Part shown: positions 58,701 to 64,000 of the stretch, piece by piece
Layout of the letters: each line of letters begins with the position of its first letter
How positions within the stretch are numbered: position 1 is the first letter of the stretch
Source of the DNA: Mytilus galloprovincialis
Lineage: Eukaryota; Mollusca; Bivalvia; Mytilida; Mytilidae
Assembly (NCBI RefSeq): GCF_965363235.1
Contig: NC_134841.1
Span: forward strand, 30,719,440 to 30,783,439
Length of the DNA stretch: 64,000 bases
Reading direction: 5' to 3'
Notes under the pieces: model-generated
What the model was told of the DNA's origin: nothing
What the model saw: only the letters and a program-made list of their open reading frames with translations
Database searches by the model: none
Position numbers and translations under genes: made by a program

Positions 58701-60297
58701 AGCAAGCAACAATTATCAATATAGAGCCAGGTTACATGTATAAGGTGTAATACCACCAAATCATAGAACATCACATCTGGTTGCATACGAAAAAAGGATT
58801 GAAAAAATTTCCCTTGAATTTGACAGTTGTAGGAAATTTATGCTACATTTCATTGCAGTAAAAAAAATCTGTGTCATAGACATATATCTTGGGGGGTTCA
58901 AAGCACCATTATTTTTTTAATTGGTGTTCCTATAGAATATTTTGGAAACTTGAGGTTACATGGTTATTAAAGCTTGTACACAGGAAGAAAAATCAATTTG
59001 AACTTAGACCCACTCCTGATCTACCTTAAAGTGATAAAAAGTATATAAAAAACACAACTGAAAGCACAAATGGAATGTTGAAAAATAACATCAAATTTAT
59101 AGAAATACAGTTTGAAACATTTACTTTTTAGTTTTATTTATATTGTATTTAAGGATACAAGTTTTCCAATGGCAGTATTTGTATGGTCTGTAGAAAATAT
59201 GGGAACTGACTCATTAGATGTCAGTATAACATTTACCTTTAAGAATGGGAGAGGTGTAAAGGAAGATCTTAACCCTGGTAACTGGACTGAACCATTTGAA
59301 AGTGAGGCTGAGGGGCAGAAGGTTGCAGGAATGATGATCATACAGAACATACGAGACATGAATTGTACCTATGGAATAGCTGGAGCTTTCAAGGTGTAAA
59401 TTAAGGATATTGAATATTAAGGATATTGAATACTGTTGATTCTGACAATAAGATGACAGTGCATATGCCATTAGTCATTTACATACATTTATTATGCCCC
59501 ACCTACGATAGTAGAGGGGCATTATGTTTTCTGGTCTGTGCCTCCGTTCATCCGTCCGTCCGTCTGTGCCTCCGTTCGTCCATCCGGTTAAAGTTTTTGG
59601 TCGAGGTAGTTTTTGATGAAGCTGAAGTCCAATCAACTTGAAACTTAATACACATGTTCCCCATGATATGATCTTTCTAATTTTAATGCCAAATTATAGT
59701 TTTGACCCCAATTTCATGGTCCACTGAACATAGAAAATGATAGTGCAAAGTTCAGGTTAAAGTTTTTGGTCAAGGTAGTTTTTGATGAAGTTAAATTTAC
59801 ATCAACTTGAAACTTAGTACACATGTTCCCTATGATATGATCTTTCTAATTTTAATTCCAAATTAAAGTTTTGACCCCAATTTCACGGTCCACTGAACAT
59901 AGAAAATGATAGTGGGAGTGGGGCATCCGTGTACTATGGACACATTCTTGTTTTGTTTATATGTATTGAAAAGATTACTGTTTAAAGGTCCAAATTCATA
60001 ATATGTGACAAGGATAAACTTTTTTTTACCAAGGATTTTCACTTACCATGCTAACTGCCAGAATTGCTTGTGGAATTTTTCCTTTCTTTGGATTTCTCTC
60101 AAAATCTTTTGATATTATAATACTTTGATTTTTTTTCTGTAATTATTTGTACAATTCCTAGCAGTTTTTAACCTTTATTTGTTCTTCTTTATAGGATGAT
60201 GTAGATGTAAGTACAAAGTCACAGTTCAATCCTAAAGGATCAGGACAAGATTTATGGGAAGATCTCTCTGATGATGGAAAATTAAAATCATCGACAG
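52776..60297 (+). CDS. GBA2: Non-lysosomal glucosylceramidase (GBA2, GH116), N-terminal six exons; continues past window
   Basis: Exons: 52776-53026, 55534-55622, 56867-56982, 58243-58461, 59154-59393, 60195-60297; GT-AG, phases agree, 339 codons plus one base. GBA2 splits glucosylceramide into glucose and ceramide at the cytosolic face of ER/Golgi membranes. The visible part is the GBA2 N-terminal beta-domain: [10 protein letters not shown], the Gly-rich [19 protein letters not shown] (115-133), [29 protein letters not shown], and [19 protein letters not shown]. These blocks follow the human order. The catalytic acids of GH116 lie in the C-terminal domain, outside the window; no exon 7 was found to 64000. 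The start is the first in-frame ATG; the frame upstream overlaps ETFA exon 1 antisense. Confidence 0.94.
53245..53692. mobile_element. MITE with TGGGGACG(G/A)AGTC ends, GBA2 intron 1
   Basis: The left end TGGGGACGGAGTCCCC (a hairpin in itself) and the right end, reading inward TGGGGACGAAGTC, are inverted repeats. ACGGTA words occur inside both ends. It is 448 bp, non-coding. No TSD was resolved. Confidence 0.65.
53994..54147. mobile_element. 154-bp MITE with CAGTCTGCAC ends
   Basis: CAGTCTGCAC opens and GTGCAGACTG closes the element; CATGTA is repeated at 53988-53993 and 54148-54153. It contains two inverted ACTAGTA-type words. It directly abuts the hairpin at 54154. Confidence 0.75.
54154..54247. 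mobile_element. Foldback hairpin with GACGTC in stem
   Basis: The arms 54154-54191 and 54211-54247 (GATTACTCTGACGTCCAAC and its complement) form a stem of about 36 bp around a 19-base loop containing AGCTGCAGT. Confidence 0.8.
54889..55438. mobile_element. TTAA-type element in GBA2 intron 1
   Basis: The left end GGAGGCTCGAGGGTA and the right end (inward GGGGCTCACGGGTA) are imperfect inverted repeats. The flanks are TTTA (54885-54888) and TTAA (55439-55442), a TTAA duplication with one change. The interior is AT-rich and non-coding. Confidence 0.6.
56318..56396 (+). pseudogene. Decayed duplicate of GBA2 exon 3 start
   Basis: The polypyrimidine/acceptor region and the first ~38 coding bases of exon 3 (56829-56905) recur here: GAATTCTTAAG, ACATATTTTGCAG and ATATAGATTGTGGAA against GAATTCTTAAG, ACATATTTTACAG and GTATAGGGTGTGGAA. 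Read in the exon 3 phase it gives Ile-x-x-Ile-x-Cys-Gly as in the real exon and then stops at TAA 56394-56396. No donor was identified. Confidence 0.65.
57711..58100. mobile_element. TTAA-flanked element in GBA2 intron 3
   Basis: The ends GGGAGTTCGCTTCTCA and (inward from the right) GGGAGCTGGCTTGTCA are inverted repeats, flanked by exact TTAA at 57707-57710 and 58101-58104. It is 390 bp, with GGTCACCG words near both ends; non-coding. Confidence 0.82.
58105..58195 (+). repeat. Dispersed repeat R, partial copy
   Basis: GGCATAGGTTAT..TTTGCTCACTGTTGATGGC..GTCCTTTGTAGATAATTGTCTCATTG follows repeat R. It directly follows the TTAA element. Confidence 0.6.
58473..58650 (-). repeat. Dispersed repeat R, minus-strand copy
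   Basis: AAGATGTGGTATGAGTGCCAATGAGACAAC matches the R end in reverse; it begins 12 bp after the GBA2 exon 4 donor. Confidence 0.7.
59493..59953 (+). repeat. Repeat family with GTCCGTCC leader and two cassettes, GBA2 intron 5
   Basis: It starts TATGCCCCACCTACGATAG..GAGGGGCAT and ends GTGGGGCATCCGTG..GGACACATTCTTG, so GCCCCAC words are inverted at the ends. A CCGTCCGTCCGTC microsatellite (59545-59585) is followed by two cassettes of about 185 bp starting GGTTAAAGTTTTTGGTC (59586 and 59755). A partial minus copy is at 34258-34512. Confidence 0.8.
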
Positions 60298-60427
60298 GTA
60301 TTCAATATTAACCAAATATTTACCCTAAAAAATGATTAGTACTGCTAGTTATATAAGTGAGATACAAGGTCACATTTCTTCAGACATCAATTTACATAGT
60401 TTTATTATTGTGGAGCCTTTAACTTAA

Positions 60428-60610
60428 TATAAAAAAGATGTGGTATGATTGCCAATGAGACAACTGTCCACAAGAGACCAAAATGACACATACATTAACA
60501 ACTATTGGTCACCGTATGGCCTTCAACAATGAGCAAAGCCTATACCGCATAGTCAGCTATAAAAGGCCCCGAATATGACAATGTAAAAGAATTCAAACGA
60601 GAAAACTACA
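60428..60610 (-). repeat. Dispersed repeat R, minus-strand copy
   Basis: GATGTGGTATGATTGCCAATGAGACAACTG..AGTCAGCTATAAAAGGCCCCGA is the clearest minus-strand copy of R. Confidence 0.75.
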
Positions 60611-60619
60611 TTCTGTTGT

Positions 60620-61405
60620 GGTTGTCGTAGTCTGCGTCGTCCACAAATATTCACTCTGTGGTTAAAGTTTTTAAATTTTAATTACTTTCTTAAATTATAC
60701 TGGATTTCTACCAAACTTGGACAGAAGCATTTTTATGATCATAAGATAGAATCCAGAAGTAAATTTTGTAAAAAATAAATTCCATTTTTTCCGTATTTTA
60801 CTTATAAATGGACTTAGTTTTTCTGCCGTGAAACATCATAATTCTGTGGTTAAAGTTTTTGAAATTTTAATAACTTTCTTAAACTATCCTGGATTTGTAC
60901 CAAACTTGGACACAAGCTTGTTTATGATCACAAGATAGTATTCAGGAGTAAATTTTGTAAAAAAAAATCTATTTTATCCGTATTTTACTTGTAAATGGAC
61001 ATAGTTTTTTCTGCCAGGAAAAATTACATTCACTCTAAGGTAATAGTTTTTAAAATTTTAATAACTTTCTTATACTATCCTTGATTAGTACCAAACTTGG
61101 ACTGAAGCGTGTTTATGATCAAAAGCTAGTATCTAGAAGGAAATTTTGTTAAAATTTTGTAACTGTTTATCCATAGTTTACTTATAAATGGACTTAGTTT
61201 TTCCTACAGTTAACATTACATACAGTCTGCAGTTATAGTTTTAAAGACATTTATTAAATTCATAAACTATCCTTGATTTTACCAAACTTGGACAGAAGCT
61301 TCTTACAATCAAAAGGTAGTATCAAGAGGAATATTTTTATAATTTTTTCCCCCTCATTTTTGTTGAGCCTGGGATTACAGCAAAAGTAGGCGAGACACTG
61401 GGTTC
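60620..61405 (+). repeat. Four-unit tandem repeat (~180 bp) after a GTCGT leader
   Basis: Units begin with GTGGTTAAAGTTTTTAAA and share TACCAAACTTGGACAGAAGC, TTTATGATCA and TACTTATAAATGGACTTAGTTTTT. They start at about 60657, 60842, 61035 and 61220. A GTTGAGCCTGGGATTACAG..GGCGAGAC end follows. Confidence 0.8.
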
Positions 61406-62029
61406 AGTGGGACCCTTACAAATTTTTTTTTTATTTTTTGTATTTACAGAATGGGAAATTTTCATGAGTTGAGTATCAGTTATTGTCAAAAGTTCTGGGT
61501 TTTTTCCTTTAGCTTTTGTAAACAGAAAGTCTGCTAAGAAATATTTTGTTTTACATATAAAGGACTACAAAAATGTCATTTTACACTATGAAAATTTAAA
61601 ACAACACGTTTAATAATTTATTGCGTCCGAAGCGCTTTTCTGGATTTACCTTCATCAGGAACGCTCAAAGCCAAACATTTGAAATCCGAAGATGTATAAG
61701 TACCGAAAATATAAAGTTGGACTTGATCAGAATTTTAATATGACTATAGAAAGAAGAGCAAAAAATCTTGTCAAATGAGCCATAAACTGTGTCAATCTCT
61801 AAATGAATTTGATAAACAGATTCAGAAGTTGTTTTTTGTCTCTTAATTTAAATTTTATGTTTCTTAAAAATAAAAGATTCTTGGTAACCACCACCCACAT
61901 TTACTTCATACTAAAATGCCCTCAATCAATGAAAAGACATTATGTTCAAAAGGGGAGATAACTTCTGCTTAACATAATAAGTTTCTTGGTAGATTATGAT
62001 TCATTTGCTCAGTAAGCTGCAAAATCTGA

Positions 62030-62246
62030 TACTGTCGATGCATTATTATTCGTTGGAAAAACAATTTTCGAGGATTTCATGGGTACAAGTGAACCACGAA
62101 ATTAAATGTTAAATGAATGACAATGTTATATATGTAGTCTTATTCTTAGACTTCAACAAAAGCATGAAATTAAATATCCATGAACATGTAAGTTTTCCTT
62201 AATCCATAAAAATTGGTACCCACGAAAATAAATGAATCCACAGTAG
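62030..62246. mobile_element. Foldback element, GBA2 intron 6
   Basis: The left arm GATGCATTATTATTCGTTGG..GATTTCATGGGTAC and the right arm ending GTACCCACGAAAATAAATGAATCCACAGTA are inverted copies over about 50-80 bp. One arm also occurs at 47173-47208. Confidence 0.7.
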
Positions 62247-63524
62247 TAATTGATAATGTCATGGATAATGGATATGGGTCCTGATGCAATTATTTATTTA
62301 GCATTGCAGAAAACATTAAAACTAAGACAAACTGTATAATAATACCATACATTGCTAGATAACTTCACTTGGTTGACATACAAGAGTTTGTCATTTAAGC
62401 ATATCATGGAAACATACTTCAAAAATTGTTAATTGGAAAAAAGAAAGAGTGCAACACATGTATTTCATACTAGACTTACATCGCAAATTTTTAATTTTAA
62501 TTGTAGATCAAAATAAAGATCAGCCCATAGTCAATTGTAAGACACTTTGCTCTGTCATGTTGAAGGTCTTACTGAATATTATACAGTTTCTACTAAATCT
62601 AGTCCTACCGTCTAAAGGTAAGGACGTATCCCAGAACAGTACTTTACACTGTATTGTAAATGTTTTCTGTCATTTGTCCCCCAAATCACTGTTCACATGT
62701 AACAATTTATAAAACTAATTTAGTGTCTGTAGTTTTTAATGCCATGCATTGTCTGTCATCACAATTCATATTCATGTCCGCTTTGATTTTATCATTGATA
62801 ATTTTAATGCAATTATTTGTATCAATGGTTGAATGACAATAAGTTTAATTTTCTAGCTCCCTGTCTGTAACTAAGGAAGCTGACATTTTCAAATGGAATT
62901 GTATTGACATGTAAATTTTCGAAACATTAAGCCAAAAAACTCAAATTTTGCACCCAGAAATCTTTTTATCAAATTTATTACATTCTTAAGCTGACAAGAA
63001 GACAGAAAGTACTCTGTGATTACTTTTGTTGCCTGAAACTTATGTTATGTAGGGGCAAAGACAATAACATCATTTTCAGGAATTTTCGTTTTTTTTATTT
63101 TAATTATGGCTAAAATTAAAAGATTTCTTCATTTTGCAGTAGAATAGAAATAATGATATTGTATTTGAAGCTTTGTGGATATCCATTGGTAGTATCACTG
63201 TCACAAATATCTGTTTACCTATCTTCACTAGACATAGCCTGGGAAACTAAATTTGCAGTAAAACTATCAATGGGTGTCCGCAAAAATGGTTTTTCAGTAT
63301 TTTAAAGTCTTAATAAGGTATTTCTAGGGCAATGACTAAGTAAAGTACTGTTCTTGCATGCCATTGCAAGTGGTTCTCTTTATTTATAGCTTTTGGATAT
63401 TTGGTATGTTACTGCATGCAACTCTATAGGAGAGGCTTGGCTAAGATTAATTGCATAATTTACAGTTTATATTTTAGGGCTTCATTATTGTGTTTAAGTG
63501 AAGTTGCATTGTACAAGTGAGAGG

Positions 63525-63715
63525 TTTAGCTAGCTATAAAACCAGGTTCAATCCACCATTTTCTACATTAGAAAATGCCTGTACCAAGTCAGGAATATGA
63601 CAGTTGTTATCCATTCGTTTGATGTGTTTGAACTTTTGATTTTGCCATTTGATTGGGGACTTTCCTTTTTGAATTTTCCTTGGAGTTAAGTATTTTTGTG
63701 ATTTTACTTTTTTTG
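63525..63715 (+). repeat. Dispersed repeat, partner of 47215-47400
   Basis: AGCTATAAAACCAGGTTCAATCCACCATTTTCTACAT, GGGACTTTCC and TTTGAATTTTCCTTGGAGTT blocks match the copy in ETFA intron 3. Confidence 0.75.
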
Positions 63716-63744
63716 TAAACAGTACAAAAACTGAAAATATAAAA

Positions 63745-63892
63745 ATGAAGGAGTTGTGGTATGATTGCCAATGAGATTACTATCCAAAAGAGACCAAATA
63801 AAGTGAATGTAAGCAACATTAGGCAACGGTAAAGTCTATAACAATGAGAAAACCCCATACTGTATAGTCTGCCTTAAAAGGCCATAACATGA
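63745..63892 (-). repeat. Dispersed repeat R, minus-strand copy
   Basis: GTTGTGGTATGATTGCCAATGAGA..AAAAGAGACCAAAT..AGTCTGCCTTAAAAGGCC follows R with several changes. Confidence 0.7.
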
Positions 63893-64000
63893 AAATTATG
63901 AAACATTTCAATTTAGAAATTTATATGTATTTGCCATTAAATTTACCCTCAATACATTGAGTGGCACATGCACTACACATTTTATACAGAAAAGCATACA

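Larger units (their letters stand above)
61406..63744. other. GBA2 intron 6 (right part), no exon found
   Basis: No further GBA2 exon was recognised. 61605-61740 (AATTTATTGCGTCCGAAGCGCTTTTCTGGATT) looks like a repeat known to me from mussels, but it has no second copy here. The short open frame at 62449-62712 has no family resemblance. Confidence 0.45.

Noticed and set aside
59426-59641. 71-codon open frame in GBA2 intron 5
   Set aside because: Mostly the GTCCGTCC microsatellite leader of a repeat.
62449-62712. Possible GBA2 exon 7
   Set aside because: The translation lacks GH116 family blocks and the flanks lack fitting splice sites.

Overview
The window looks like nuclear DNA of a bivalve mollusc, probably a mussel relative. 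The DNA is AT-rich, has spliced animal genes with long introns, and is crowded with short inverted-repeat transposons and repeat families that I associate from memory with Mytilidae. The species call is inference. The gene calls rest on reading frames, splice phases that close exactly, and family motifs.

Three host genes are present. FBXO33 (F-box protein, + strand, 10755-23554) has four coding exons. ETFA (electron transfer flavoprotein alpha, - strand, 36998-52716) has ten coding exons giving 336 codons plus stop. GBA2 (non-lysosomal glucosylceramidase, GH116, + strand) starts at 52776; six coding exons (about 339 codons) are visible and the catalytic part lies beyond the right edge. FBXO33 and ETFA are convergent. 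ETFA and GBA2 are head to head with only 59 bp between their start codons.

Layout: 1-5707 is a broken Ty3/gypsy LTR retrotransposon, itself carrying a foldback insertion, whose 3' end is replaced by another repeat. 5708-10740 is repeats and nested DNA elements. FBXO33 intron 1 (11141-19937) holds a nested stack: an 8-bp-TSD element (11264-18716) containing a 6-bp-TSD element and a LINE, with the LINE in turn carrying two more DNA elements. FBXO33 intron 3 holds a 5-bp-TSD element. 23691-36990 is mostly AT-rich intergenic DNA with long mollusc-type repeats. ETFA intron 9 holds a 34-bp minisatellite whose monomer matches the exon 9/intron 9 splice junction, itself split by a TTAA-flanked element. 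GBA2 introns carry several small inverted-repeat elements and a decayed copy of an exon.

The most interesting points are the splice-site minisatellite, the stack of nested insertions with readable target-site duplications, and a pair of unrelated-sequence elements sharing GT..GACTC termini, 6-bp TSDs and subterminal arrays of short repeats.
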